Shown in pieces: positions 21,953 to 32,624 of a stretch of 55,469 bases of DNA. Source of the DNA: an uncultured Alphaproteobacteria bacterium (GTDB lineage Bacteria > Pseudomonadota > Alphaproteobacteria > HIMB59 > GCA-002718135). The stretch's first letter is position 1, and every line of letters starts with the position of its first letter. The DNA lies in NCBI GenBank assembly GCA_902605135.1, contig CACLBK010000004.1, positions 1 through 55,469 of the forward strand, in the 5' to 3' direction. The notes beneath the pieces were generated by a model that did not search any database, was not told the DNA's origin, and was given only the letters and a program-made list of their open reading frames with translations. A program made the position numbers and the translations under genes.

Positions 21953-22609
21953 TTAACTTGATTGGAGCTTTAATTTTTTTGCTTTATTTAAAATAGCGTT
22001 TTCAATTTTTACATTATCTTCTTGTAAAACTATTTTATTTACCCAAATAGGGTCTTTAAATTCTTGACAAAAAGAAGTTACTTTAAGATTTTCTGTATTA
22101 AGCCTATTTCCAGAAATAAAAATATTAAGCTTACATCTTTCATTTGGGTTAATAGATGTTGAATACCAATCAGTAATGATGGTTCCACCAATTTGGTCTG
22201 CGGAGTTTAAGGGCATAAAACTAATAGTTTCTAATGCTCCCTTCCAAAGATAAGGATTAACAGACATAGCAATTTGTTTTGCAGTATTATTATTTTCCTG
22301 ACTATTTAAAATACCACTAAATGAAATACCTCCTTTACCAAGTAAGCCCCCACCTGATTGAAGTCTATTTTCTGCATCCCTCATTGCAAGTTCCATATCT
22401 GTTGCAGAGTTAAATTTAGTGCCTGATCTTTCTAAAATTTCATTTCTTGTTTGTGCTTTTGACCATAGTTTATCCATTTCTTCCTCACTTTTATTGTTGT
22501 TGCAGGACAATAAAAAAAATAAAAAAAAGAAAAGGAATAGTCTTATTATAATCATTAAATTGTAATTATTGTATTGAGAGGTAAATGTAAAACATAAAAA
22601 AAACGGCAC
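21953..22609 (-). CDS. DUF3576-like lipoprotein
   Basis: Lipobox [38 protein letters not shown]; next to leuS. Start likely internal ([10 protein letters not shown]). Confidence 0.7.
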   Translation of the reverse strand: MPFFLCFTFTSQYNNYNLMIIIRLFLFFFLFFLLSCNNNKSEEEMDKLWSKAQTRNEILERSGTKFNSATDMELAMRDAENRLQSGGGLLGKGGISFSGILNSQENNNTAKQIAMSVNPYLWKGALETISFMPLNSADQIGGTIITDWYSTSINPNERCKLNIFISGNRLNTENLKVTSFCQEFKDPIWVNKIVLQEDNVKIENAILNKAKKLKLQSS

Positions 22610-22627
22610 TCGTTAAAGTGCCGTTTT
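22600..22627 (-). terminator. Rho-independent terminator downstream of porin
   Basis: AAAACGGCACT-cgttaa-AGTGCCGTTTT, 11-bp stem; U tract on minus strand just after the porin stop. Confidence 0.9.
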
Positions 22628-22647
22628 CAAAGATATTAAATCTTTAA

Positions 22648-23694
22648 TTAAAATGACATATTAGCACCGATGTACCACGCAGATCCATCATCAGTTGAAG
22701 AACCTTCATCACTTGCTTCTAAAGAAGTATAACCAAGAATTGCAGTTACACCAGAAGCTACAGCGTATGAAACACTAGCAGAAGTAACATCTTTTGCATC
22801 GCCAGATCCACCAGATGAACCAAGTGTGTTATCTGTTGACTCAGCTGCAGAAATACCAACATTAAACGTTAAGTCGCCTGTTACATACTTCACACCAACT
22901 TTTGTAACATCACCTGTCATTTCGTTAGCAGAAGTTAAGCCTACACCAACTTTATCACCGTCAGCATAACCAACAGCAACTGTTAAATCACCAGTTACAG
23001 CACTTAAACCTACATGATAACCATTAGTATCGTTAGTAGCAGCGTTACCAGTAGTTTTTGATCCATCTACATTTGAAATACCACCACCAAGTGTTACAGC
23101 AGTATCACCTAGATCAGTTACATAAGTTGCACCAATTGCTACGTGACTATCTACTCTGTAAGTAGCAGTTGCAGCAGCTCCACTATCAGTTGAAAGTGAA
23201 ACAGATGCTTTTAAACCATCTGCTAAGAAATCAGCAGCAGTATGATACTCAACACCTAGTACGGTTGAACCAGTAGCAAAATCTAATCCAGTTTCTGCTG
23301 AGTTAGTTGATGTAGTAGCTACACCTTCCGCACCAGCTGAACCTGGGATAGATACTGCATGAGATCCAGAAGCGTTTCCAGCGTTAATTACATCAAGCTT
23401 TGAGCCATCAGTAAATGCTAAAGTAAATCCAGCATCTAAATCACCAGCAGAACCATTTTCATCCATAAGCTTAAAGCTTGATGAGATAGTCATTCCACCG
23501 TCAGTAGTTTCTGATAATGATACACTAAAGTTATTATCATTAATTTGAGCGTTAGTGTCTGTTCCACCTGTAGGTGAATCAAACTCAATACCTGTTTGAT
23601 GGTTACCGCTCATAGTAGCTGTTACAGCTTCAGCAACTGAAGCAGCGCCTAGCGTAGAAACAAGAGCAGTTCCCATTAATAGTTCTTTTTTCAT
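22648..23694 (-). CDS. Gram-negative outer-membrane porin
   Basis: MKKELLMGTALVSTLGAASVAEA signal; porin-like beta-strand repeats; C-term WYIGANMSF ending in Phe; strong SD AAGGAG upstream. Confidence 0.88.
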   Translation of the reverse strand: MKKELLMGTALVSTLGAASVAEAVTATMSGNHQTGIEFDSPTGGTDTNAQINDNNFSVSLSETTDGGMTISSSFKLMDENGSAGDLDAGFTLAFTDGSKLDVINAGNASGSHAVSIPGSAGAEGVATTSTNSAETGLDFATGSTVLGVEYHTAADFLADGLKASVSLSTDSGAAATATYRVDSHVAIGATYVTDLGDTAVTLGGGISNVDGSKTTGNAATNDTNGYHVGLSAVTGDLTVAVGYADGDKVGVGLTSANEMTGDVTKVGVKYVTGDLTFNVGISAAESTDNTLGSSGGSGDAKDVTSASVSYAVASGVTAILGYTSLEASDEGSSTDDGSAWYIGANMSF

Positions 23695-23849
23695 AATTAC
23701 TCCTTTTGAGTTAATGAATATTCATTAAATACAAGCAACTAACTTGTATTAAATGGTTTATTATTTAAAAATTGAATAAATTACAAAAAAAGCATAGTAA
23801 TTCATTATATTTTTTTAAAGGATGTTGTTTTTTTACAACATAATTTTAT

Positions 23850-24488
23850 ATGTTCAATATTAAAAAATACCAAGAAATCAATGATTTTTTAAAAAAAACC
23901 AACCTTTCTACCAAAATTGTTGCAATATCTAAAAACCATCCACTCGATAGTGTTTTAGAAGCTGTAGACTGTGGAATTCATATTTTTGGTGAAAACAGGG
24001 TCCAAGAAGCTCAAGAAAAATTTCAAATTCTCAAAAAAAACAACCCTAGAATTGAACTACATTTAACAGGACCACTTCAGTCAAACAAAGTCAAAACAGC
24101 GGCCCATTTATTTGACGTTTTTCACACTTTAGATAGAGAAAAAATAGCAAAGGAACTCTCAAAATACAAAAATTTGTTAAAAAATAAAAAAATTTTTCTT
24201 CAAATTAATACTGGTAAAGAAAAAACAAAAAGTGGAATTTATCCAGAGGATACCAAAGATTTCTTATTTTTTCTAAAAAATGAAATGAAATTATCTATAT
24301 TTGGACTTATGTGCATACCACCAATAGAAGAAGATCCCATGTATCATTTTAATAAATTAAAGATTTTAGCAAATGAAAATAAAATTGACAAATTAAGCAT
24401 TGGTATGAGCGATGATTATGAGAAGGCATTACAATTTAACCCAACATATATTAGATTGGGAACAATATTGTTTGGAAAAAGAAAATGA
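23850..24488 (+). CDS. YggS-family PLP homeostasis protein
   Basis: VAISKNHP, FGENRVQEAQEKF, LHLTGPLQSNK, LSIGMSDDYEKAL, IRLGTILFG. Confidence 0.93.
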   Translation: MFNIKKYQEINDFLKKTNLSTKIVAISKNHPLDSVLEAVDCGIHIFGENRVQEAQEKFQILKKNNPRIELHLTGPLQSNKVKTAAHLFDVFHTLDREKIAKELSKYKNLLKNKKIFLQINTGKEKTKSGIYPEDTKDFLFFLKNEMKLSIFGLMCIPPIEEDPMYHFNKLKILANENKIDKLSIGMSDDYEKALQFNPTYIRLGTILFGKRK

Positions 24489-25087
24489 AAACTAGAGTAA
24501 ATGTATTTTCTAACGGGTATTTAAATAATTTATTAAGTATAGTTCTGTCTCAATACAAATTAAAACTTATGGATTTTTCTTCTATTGATTATGATAAAAA
24601 CACTACATTAATAAATATAATCATTTTAAATAACAATAGAGAGGTTGATTTAATTAATTTTGATAAACTGAGCGATAATTATTTAATAATGTCAAATTTA
24701 AAAATATTTAATTTTAAAACCAAAAATAATATTAAATTATTAAAAACACCAATTTCTTTAAATCAAATTAAAAATTCAATCGAAAACTTTTTACAAAATT
24801 TAAAAATTCAATTTCATGATATATCAATTTACAATGAAAGATTAACAAATTTGAACAACAATTCTTTTGTTTACCTTACTAAAGTAGAGTTAGAAATCTT
24901 AACTTACTTAATAAGAGAAAAAGTTTCTAGTAAAGATTTTATAAAAGAAAATATTTTGAACATTAAATCGAACATCGAAACCAATTCTCTCGAAAGCCAC
25001 CTGTCAAGAATAAGAAAAAAAATGAATACAGTTAACACAAATGTAAAAATTCATACAAAAAGTGAAAAACTTCTGATCACGGTCTAA
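24485..25087 (+). CDS. Winged-helix (OmpR-like C-terminal) DNA-binding protein with degenerate receiver-like N-terminus
   Basis: LTKVELEILTYLIREK...IKENIL...TNSLESHLSRIRKKMN resembles OmpR wHTH; N-term lacks an obvious phospho-acceptor Asp. Confidence 0.55.
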   Translation: MKTRVNVFSNGYLNNLLSIVLSQYKLKLMDFSSIDYDKNTTLINIIILNNNREVDLINFDKLSDNYLIMSNLKIFNFKTKNNIKLLKTPISLNQIKNSIENFLQNLKIQFHDISIYNERLTNLNNNSFVYLTKVELEILTYLIREKVSSKDFIKENILNIKSNIETNSLESHLSRIRKKMNTVNTNVKIHTKSEKLLITV

Positions 25088-25695
25088 TTTAGAAGTTTAG
25101 GATTTATTAATTTAAAAAAATTTTTATCAAATTCTTGATAATAATTATGATTATAAATAGATAATTTTAAAGTCTCATTATTTATAGTTACTTCTATACT
25201 CCTTAATACCAAGGGCTTTTCCTCAAAATATACCTTGATTAGAAAGTTTTTTTCTTCGTTATCAGTACCCTCTTTTTCAAGCATAATCTCTTTGTTGCTT
25301 ACTTGCATAATGCTATTTTCAAAAAAAAGGGGATTTCTAAAAATATCATAAAAAAACCATGCGTTTGTATTTTTTGGATTAAAAAATTCATCCTCTTCAA
25401 GTTCGTAGTTATAATACATTGCTTTATTTTCATCTAAAATTATTAAAATTTTTGTTGGTGACGAATATTCAGCTCTAACTCTTTTATTACCAATAAAAAC
25501 CTTTCCTTCGCTTATATTTTTTCCATCATTTTGTAAAAAAGAGGCAGAAAAATTTGTTAGCGACCCTAAATAGTTAAAAATTTCTGTTTTATCATTACTT
25601 TTTGAAAAAGCATTAGATGAAAGTAAAAAAAAAATAATTATAAAAAAATTACAAGTATTCTTTTCATTTTTTAAGAACATGTCTTTTACCTGCAT
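25084..25695 (-). CDS. lolA: Outer-membrane lipoprotein carrier LolA
   Basis: LTNFSASFLQNDGKNISEGKVFIGNKRVRAEYSSPTKILIILDENKAMYYN; start may be ~25677 (MFLKNEK). Confidence 0.85.
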   Translation of the reverse strand: MQVKDMFLKNEKNTCNFFIIIFFLLSSNAFSKSNDKTEIFNYLGSLTNFSASFLQNDGKNISEGKVFIGNKRVRAEYSSPTKILIILDENKAMYYNYELEEDEFFNPKNTNAWFFYDIFRNPLFFENSIMQVSNKEIMLEKEGTDNEEKNFLIKVYFEEKPLVLRSIEVTINNETLKLSIYNHNYYQEFDKNFFKLINPKLLN

Positions 25696-27898
25696 TATTT
25701 GCTTCGCTTATTACCCCATCTTCTTCCATCTTTTCAACCATACGAGCAGCCCTATTGTAACCAATTTGTAAATATCTTTGAATATAACTTGTCGAAACTT
25801 TTTGTTGTTTAATAACAATATCAACTGCCTTACCATAAAGATCATCATTATTATTTGAAATTAAATCGTCTGAATTTGAATTGCCTAGTTCTTCTTCTGA
25901 TAGTGATATTTCTTTTTTATAATCAAACGTAGCCTGTTGCTTTATATAATTAACAACCTTTTCAACTTCATTTTCTGACACAAAACCACCATGCAACCTC
26001 TTAATTATACTGCCATTTTCTAAAAACAACATGTCACCACTGCCCAATAATTGTTCTGCACCCATTTCGTTAAGTATTGTCCTGCTATCAAATTTACTTG
26101 ATACTTTATAACTAATACGACTAGGAAAATTTGCTTTTATCGTTCCAGTAATTACGTCAACACTAGGTCTTTGCGTTGCTGTAATTAAGTGTATCCCAGA
26201 TGCTCTTGCCATTTGTGCTAATCGCTGAACTAATGACTCAACTTCTTTCCCAGCTACCATCATCAAATCTGCCATTTCATCAATTACAACAACAATAAAA
26301 GGCATCTTTTCAAGAATAATTTCTTGTTTCTCAATAATAGGCATTCTAGAATCATCATCTATACCGGTTTGAACCTCCCTAAACAGTTTTCTTCCAGACG
26401 AAATAGTTCTTAAAACTTTATCATTATAAGAATCTATATTTTTTACATTTAAAGAGCTCATTAACTTATATCTATTTTCCATTTCTCTAACAACCCACTT
26501 AAGAGCAAATACAGCTTTCTTTGCATCAGTAACTACAGGCGTTAAAAGATGTGGAATATCTTCATAAATACTCAATTCTAACATTTTAGGATCAATTAAT
26601 ATCAGTTTGCATTCATTAGGTTTAAATTTGTAAAGTATGCTTAATATCATTGTGTTAATACCCACAGATTTTCCCGAACCAGTTGTTCCTGCGATTAGTA
26701 AATGGGGCATTCGCTCTAAATTTGCAAAAACACTTTTTCCAGATATATCTTTTCCTAATGCAAGAACAAGGGAATCATTTTCAATTTCAAATTCGTCTTC
26801 TTCAATTAAATCACCAAATAAAACACCATCTCTTTTAGCATTTGGTATTTCGATACCTAAACTTGTTTTGCCAGGTTGAGTTGAAATTCTAGCAGAAATA
26901 GAAGACATTGCTCTTGCAATATCATCAGACAAACCTATTACTTTACTAGATTTTATTCCTGCATTTGGAATAAATTCAAACAAAGTTACAATTGGACCAC
27001 TACTGAAACCAACTATTTTTCCTTCAACACCATATTCAGACAGTGTTTTTTCTAACTTAATAGCAGCATCAGTGTTTATTTTTTCCAATTCTCTGTTTTT
27101 ATTATTTTTTAAATTTGATTTCGAAAGTAGATTTTTAGATGGAAGGCTAAAGCTAAAATTATCTAGCTCTAGTTGTTTATTAGCTTTAGGATTATTATTA
27201 TTTTTTTTGCTTAGATTAACATAATTTCTTTTTTTAATTGTTGGCTCACTCCTAAATGTTTTTTTTGTAATTTTTTTTCTAAAATTTATATATTTAAATA
27301 AACCAAATACAGAAAGTAAAAATTTAAAATATTTAAAAAATTTTAAAAAAGAAAACATTTTTTTTATCCAAGAAAAATTTATTCTAAAAGATAAAAATAT
27401 TAAAACTACACCAAATACTAAAAGTAAGAAATTTATAATAAAATAAATGAAAATATTTTCTAGAATATTTAAATTTATATTTGTAAATAAATCAACTAGG
27501 AACTGTGAAACTAAACCTGTTTTTAAAAAGGCTATATCAACTGATTTTATAGAAACATTAATAAGAATTATTCCTGTCAGGTTGGATAAAAATTTCAAAA
27601 TTATAAACTTGCTAGTAATACCTAAAAACAATTTTCCACCTTCTAGTATTATAAAAAACACCAATAAATAACTTAGTGTTCCAATAAAAATTAATGAATA
27701 ACTTGATAGATAAGCACCAAAAAAACCCATAAGATTTTCAATATTACTGTCATTAATATTGTAATTTAATTGATTAAAACCTGGATCATTTGCAGAGTAT
27801 GAGTAAAGACTGGTAAAATAAATTAGGCCAAATCCAAATAAAATTATTCCTACTAAAAATTTAACCACAAAATTTCTAATTGAACCATACTTGAACAT
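25664..27898 (-). CDS. ftsK: DNA translocase FtsK
   Basis: LIAGTTGSGKSVGINTMILSIL; IVVVIDEMADLMM; C-term gamma wHTH. Confidence 0.97.
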   Translation of the reverse strand: MFKYGSIRNFVVKFLVGIILFGFGLIYFTSLYSYSANDPGFNQLNYNINDSNIENLMGFFGAYLSSYSLIFIGTLSYLLVFFIILEGGKLFLGITSKFIILKFLSNLTGIILINVSIKSVDIAFLKTGLVSQFLVDLFTNINLNILENIFIYFIINFLLLVFGVVLIFLSFRINFSWIKKMFSFLKFFKYFKFLLSVFGLFKYINFRKKITKKTFRSEPTIKKRNYVNLSKKNNNNPKANKQLELDNFSFSLPSKNLLSKSNLKNNKNRELEKINTDAAIKLEKTLSEYGVEGKIVGFSSGPIVTLFEFIPNAGIKSSKVIGLSDDIARAMSSISARISTQPGKTSLGIEIPNAKRDGVLFGDLIEEDEFEIENDSLVLALGKDISGKSVFANLERMPHLLIAGTTGSGKSVGINTMILSILYKFKPNECKLILIDPKMLELSIYEDIPHLLTPVVTDAKKAVFALKWVVREMENRYKLMSSLNVKNIDSYNDKVLRTISSGRKLFREVQTGIDDDSRMPIIEKQEIILEKMPFIVVVIDEMADLMMVAGKEVESLVQRLAQMARASGIHLITATQRPSVDVITGTIKANFPSRISYKVSSKFDSRTILNEMGAEQLLGSGDMLFLENGSIIKRLHGGFVSENEVEKVVNYIKQQATFDYKKEISLSEEELGNSNSDDLISNNNDDLYGKAVDIVIKQQKVSTSYIQRYLQIGYNRAARMVEKMEEDGVISEANNAGKRHVLKK

Positions 27899-27945
27899 AT
27901 AGTTAGATTGTAATACATTTAGATTATGGTAATTCGAAGAAAATT

Positions 27946-29127
27946 ATGAAAGAAATTCAATCAAACATCAATATAATAGGAGGAGGTCTGATAGGAGCTG
28001 TTACAGCATATTCACTTTCTAAACTTGGCAATAAAATAGTAGTTTTAGAGAAAAATGCTAAATTTAATCATAAAAATATTTTAGATAAAAGAACAACAGC
28101 AATTTCAGAGGGGACAAAAAAATTTCTTGAAGAAATAAATATTTGGAATGATATTGGTAATTACGCAGAACCAATAAAGAATATTCAGATAATAGACAGA
28201 AATCAATCAAACAAACTATATTTTGACAACCAAAGAAGAAAATCCAATCTTGGATATATTGTTAAAAACGAGTTTATACTTGATTGCCTTTATAAAAAAC
28301 TACATAAACAAAAAAATGTGGAAATTTTCAACAACGTGTCTCTTAAAGATATTTTTTATGAAGGCGACAGGATTATAACTAAGCAAAACAATTTCTATGT
28401 TAATACAAATATTTTATTTGCTTCTGATGGGAAAAACAGCGATATAAGGAAAATTTTTAAAACACCAATTTTCACAAAAGATTATAAAAAAAAAGCAATT
28501 GTAATTAATTTTTACCACACAGAAAAACATAACAACACTGCGTATGAGTTTTTCTTCAAAAATGGACCTCTTGCAATCTTACCAATGCAAAAATATAAAA
28601 ATCAATTTCAAAGCTCCATAGTTTGGACAAATACTACTGAGTTTATAGATTCATTATTTTCCTTAGATGATAATAATATAATTTCCATTTTGAATAAAAA
28701 GACACAAGGATGTGTAGGTGAAGTAAATAAAATAATTACTAAACAAACTTTTCCTTTAAAAGCTCATTTAAACTCTAAATTTTTTGAGAATAGAATTATT
28801 TATTTAGGTGATTCAGCCCACTCATTTCATCCGATTGCAGGACAAGGATGGAACCTAGGCATGCAAGATGTAGAAAGTGTTTATAATCTTGTTAAAAAAT
28901 ATAATTCTTTAGGTTTAGAATTGGGAGACGAAATATTTTGTAAAGAATTTCAAAAAGATAATTTTTTCAAAGCTTATAGGCTGTATCAAATCACTGATAA
29001 AGTTGATAGCGTTTTTAAATTAGACAATGCAATTTTTAATCATATAAGATTTTCAGTTATCAATCTATTAGAGAAAAGTAAAAAATTAAAAAATCAGATA
29101 AGTGATTTTGCTATGGGTGTTAATTGA
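27946..29127 (+). CDS. UbiH/Coq6-family FAD-dependent hydroxylase
   Basis: INIIGGGLIGAVTAYSLSKLG; IYLGDSAHSFHPIAGQGWNLGMQDV. Confidence 0.88.
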   Translation: MKEIQSNINIIGGGLIGAVTAYSLSKLGNKIVVLEKNAKFNHKNILDKRTTAISEGTKKFLEEINIWNDIGNYAEPIKNIQIIDRNQSNKLYFDNQRRKSNLGYIVKNEFILDCLYKKLHKQKNVEIFNNVSLKDIFYEGDRIITKQNNFYVNTNILFASDGKNSDIRKIFKTPIFTKDYKKKAIVINFYHTEKHNNTAYEFFFKNGPLAILPMQKYKNQFQSSIVWTNTTEFIDSLFSLDDNNIISILNKKTQGCVGEVNKIITKQTFPLKAHLNSKFFENRIIYLGDSAHSFHPIAGQGWNLGMQDVESVYNLVKKYNSLGLELGDEIFCKEFQKDNFFKAYRLYQITDKVDSVFKLDNAIFNHIRFSVINLLEKSKKLKNQISDFAMGVN

Positions 29128-29713
29128 TAGCTTTGCTATTATTATCTTCAACAATTTCAAGCTCTAAAATTGAATGAAGTTTTTTATAAAAATCACTTAA
29201 ATTTTTTGTTTCTAAAAGAACCTGTTTTTCAATATCACTAAAAGGGGATATCATTGCTATAAACTTTATAATTTGATTAAAATCTATATTTTGAATTTCT
29301 TCTAAGTTTAAGTTAATTTTTTTGACTTTTATATATTGGCCATACTTATCTAAAAGATTACTTTTTTGTTTTTCATTTATAATGTTTTTATCTTCTTGAA
29401 AATCTAACATTTCAGCTTCAACCAGCCTAAACTTATATTTTTTTTCTAACTCTTTCTTAACCTTAAAACAATTAGTACCCTGTAGACTAATTAAATATCG
29501 TCCATCTGTTGTTTCACTAAAACTATGAATTTTCCCAATACAACCAATATTGTAGAGCTTATTTTTTTCATCAGATTGTATCATGCCTATACACCTTTCT
29601 TTTGAAAGAGCGTAGTCAACCAACTCGATATATCTTTTTTCAAATATATTAAGAGGCAAGCTTGTTCCCGGAAAGAGGACGGCGCCGTTTAAAGGAAAAA
29701 TAGGGATTTCCAT
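29120..29713 (-). CDS. LON substrate-binding domain protein
   Basis: IPIFPLNGAVLFPGTSLPLNIFEKRYIELV; FNQIIKFIAMISPFSDIEKQVLLE. Confidence 0.85.
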   Translation of the reverse strand: MEIPIFPLNGAVLFPGTSLPLNIFEKRYIELVDYALSKERCIGMIQSDEKNKLYNIGCIGKIHSFSETTDGRYLISLQGTNCFKVKKELEKKYKFRLVEAEMLDFQEDKNIINEKQKSNLLDKYGQYIKVKKINLNLEEIQNIDFNQIIKFIAMISPFSDIEKQVLLETKNLSDFYKKLHSILELEIVEDNNSKAIN

Positions 29714-29714
29714 T

Positions 29715-30581
29715 TTATGAAAACATTAATTGTGAAAGCTTTTTCCTATATTGAATAGTAACTTGATCAGTATTTCCAAGTACAGCAAAAAATTCTACCA
29801 TCTTATTTTTTATATTATCTTTATTTTTTGGATAATATTTTAGAAGTAAATTCATTCCATTTTCATATTCTTTCATTGAAAAATATTTATCTGATATTTC
29901 TAAAACTAAATCGATATTATCTGGCTCACTCTCAAGTTTAACAAGCAACTCATTAATATTTGGTCCAGATGAATTATTTTTCACAATTTCCATTTTTTTT
30001 AAAACCTGTTTAACCTCATCCTTTTCTTGAACATCTTTTTCTAATGAGCTAACGAACACCTCAACTTCTTCAAATTGTTTAAGCTCGATCAAACACTCTA
30101 AATAAAAACAAATGCCTTTAATTTCATCTGAGTTTTTAGAAATAAATTCTAGAAGAGTGTCTTTAGTTTCTGTAAACTTATTTTCAGCCATAGCGTTTTC
30201 TATTTCATTATAAAATTCAGTGAAGTCTTCATTAATTTTAGACCCTAAGCATTTTTCAATAAATTCAATAATCTGACCTTCAGGAATAACACCCTGAAAT
30301 GCATTAACAATTTGTTTATCTTTGAATGCATAGACTGTAGGAATTGATTGAATTCTTAATTGTGCAGCAATTTGTTGATTTTCATCAATATTAATTTTTA
30401 CTAAGGTGATTTTATCTCCTGATTTTGATATTATTTTTTCTAAAATTGGTGTTAATTGTTTACAAGGACCACACCAAGGAGCCCAAAAATCAACAACAAT
30501 TAATTTACTTTCACTTGCTTCTATAACCTTAACATTAAACTCTGTTTCAGTAACATCGATTATATTCGGATTTTCACTCAT
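29715..30581 (-). CDS. Thioredoxin with C-terminal TPR-like region (CnoX/YbbN-like)
   Basis: VVDFWAPWCGPCKQLTPILEKI; long helical C-terminal extension. Confidence 0.88.
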   Translation of the reverse strand: MSENPNIIDVTETEFNVKVIEASESKLIVVDFWAPWCGPCKQLTPILEKIISKSGDKITLVKINIDENQQIAAQLRIQSIPTVYAFKDKQIVNAFQGVIPEGQIIEFIEKCLGSKINEDFTEFYNEIENAMAENKFTETKDTLLEFISKNSDEIKGICFYLECLIELKQFEEVEVFVSSLEKDVQEKDEVKQVLKKMEIVKNNSSGPNINELLVKLESEPDNIDLVLEISDKYFSMKEYENGMNLLLKYYPKNKDNIKNKMVEFFAVLGNTDQVTIQYRKKLSQLMFS

Positions 30582-31090
30582 AAAGATTTGACTATACTAT
30601 AACTATCTAGAGAAAAAATATGAATTTTTTTATTATTTTCAAGGAGGAAGTTTATAAACTCTAAAGTTTTTATACTTATAGTTGTGGTATTAATTAGCGG
30701 GTGGAAGTTAATTATTTCACTATTAAATAGTTTTTCATCTAAAAAAAATTCAACAACATTATCTTTGTCGTTAAGAAGGGCAAACGGGGATACTGATCCT
30801 GGTTTTATACCCAAAAATTGTTCTAAATATTCGGCATTAGCAAATGATAAATTCTTAGCATCGATAGATTTAGAAAATTGCTTTAAATCAACCTTTGCAT
30901 TTTCATCACAACTAAAGAGAAAAAAATTATTTTTTTTATTTTTTAAAAATAAGTTTTTTGTATGTGCCCCTTTAATTTCACCTCTTAGATTTTCAGAATC
31001 TTCAACAGTAAATAAAGGATCATGATCATGAATTTGAAAATCTTTATTTTTTACACTAAGTAATTCAAATAAATCTGTCTTTGTAAGCAT
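30578..31090 (-). CDS. YbaK/ProX-type aminoacyl-tRNA deacylase (PrdX-like)
   Basis: GAHTKNLFLKNKKNNFFLFS; LGIKPGSVSPFALLND. Confidence 0.85.
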   Translation of the reverse strand: MLTKTDLFELLSVKNKDFQIHDHDPLFTVEDSENLRGEIKGAHTKNLFLKNKKNNFFLFSCDENAKVDLKQFSKSIDAKNLSFANAEYLEQFLGIKPGSVSPFALLNDKDNVVEFFLDEKLFNSEIINFHPLINTTTISIKTLEFINFLLENNKKIHIFSLDSYSIVKSL

Positions 31091-31146
31091 AAATAATATT
31101 ATATTTATTAAGAAATAAGGTATTTAAATACAATTACAAAATAATA

Positions 31147-32622
31147 ATGGGCAAAAAAGCAGTAGTTATAGGAAGTGGTTTTGGAGGCATTGCTATTAGC
31201 TTAAGACTAAAAAAATTAGGCTATGATACAACAATTATTGAAAAACTAGACGAGATTGGAGGAAGAGCAAGAGTTTTTGAAGTGAATGGTTTTAAACATG
31301 ATGCTGGACCAACAGTCATAACAGCACCATTTCTATTTGATGAACTTTTCAGTTTGTTTGGAAAAAAAAGAGAGAATTATTTGAATTTTGTTCCTCTTGA
31401 ACCATGGTATAGGTACTATTTTCATGATGGCAAAACATTTGATTATTGTTCTACAGTCGAAAAAACTAATATAGAAATTAGTAAATTTGATAAGAAAGAT
31501 ATAAAAGGATATAATAAACTTTTAAATCAATCAAAAAAAATATTTGATATAGGGTTTACACAATTAGCTGACAAACCATTTATTTCTTTTTTTAAAATGT
31601 TAGGAGTTATTCCTAATTTGATAATTTTGAGAAGTTATTTTACGGTATCTCAACTTGTAAATAGTTATCTAAAAAATCCATATCTTAGAAAAGCATTTTC
31701 AATTCATCCACTTTTAGTTGGAGGTGATCCACACACAACAACATCTATTTATGCTTTGATTCATTATTTAGAGAGAAAATGGGGAGTATTTTTTTGTATG
31801 GGTGGAACTGGTAAAATCGTATCTGAATTAAAACGATTAATGATTGATTGTGGTATTAAAATTAAAACGAACACAGAGGCAAAAGAATTTATTGTTGAAA
31901 ATAATAGGATAACAAAAATATTAACAAACAATGAAGAAATTTCCAATATAGATCTAGTTGTTTGTAATGCTGATCCACCCATGGTTTACTCCAAACTTTT
32001 AAAAAAACAAAATTTAAGTAGACCTGTATTAAAAGAAAAAAACTTATTGTATTCAATGGGACTTTTTGTTCTTTTCTTTGGTACGAAAAAACAATACCAT
32101 AAAGTAGCTCATCATACTATTTGGATGACCGAAAGATTTAAATCTTTACTTCATGATATATTTAAAAATAAAATTTTATCTGATGATTTTTCCTTGTACA
32201 TTCACAGGCCTACTGCAACAGACAAGTCATTTGCTCCAGAAGGTTGTGATAGTTTTTATGTTCTATGCCCAGTACCTAATTTACAAGGTAAAATTGATTG
32301 GAATGTTGAGTCAGAAAACCTTAAAAATAAGATTGTTAAAGAATTATCCCAGACAATTATGCCAGATTTGGAAAAGACTATTACAGATGTTTTTTGGATG
32401 AATCCTAAAGATTTTAAAAATGATTACAATTCTATGCACGGAGCTGGTTTTTCAATAGCTCCGATCTTTACACAGTCAGCTTGGTTTAGGTATCATAACA
32501 AAGATAAAAAAATTAAAAATCTATATTTTTCAGCGGCAGGTTCTCATCCAGGTGCAGGAATACCAGGAGTTCTTTCATCAGCTAAAGTTGTTGAAAACAT
32601 TATTAAAGCTGAATTAAAATAA
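31147..32622 (+). CDS. crtI: Phytoene desaturase
   Basis: VIGSGFGGIAISLRLKKLGYDTTIIEKLDEIGGRARVFE; C-term FSAAGSHPGAGIPGVLSSAKVV. Confidence 0.95.
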   Translation: MGKKAVVIGSGFGGIAISLRLKKLGYDTTIIEKLDEIGGRARVFEVNGFKHDAGPTVITAPFLFDELFSLFGKKRENYLNFVPLEPWYRYYFHDGKTFDYCSTVEKTNIEISKFDKKDIKGYNKLLNQSKKIFDIGFTQLADKPFISFFKMLGVIPNLIILRSYFTVSQLVNSYLKNPYLRKAFSIHPLLVGGDPHTTTSIYALIHYLERKWGVFFCMGGTGKIVSELKRLMIDCGIKIKTNTEAKEFIVENNRITKILTNNEEISNIDLVVCNADPPMVYSKLLKKQNLSRPVLKEKNLLYSMGLFVLFFGTKKQYHKVAHHTIWMTERFKSLLHDIFKNKILSDDFSLYIHRPTATDKSFAPEGCDSFYVLCPVPNLQGKIDWNVESENLKNKIVKELSQTIMPDLEKTITDVFWMNPKDFKNDYNSMHGAGFSIAPIFTQSAWFRYHNKDKKIKNLYFSAAGSHPGAGIPGVLSSAKVVENIIKAELK

Positions 32623-32624
32623 TA

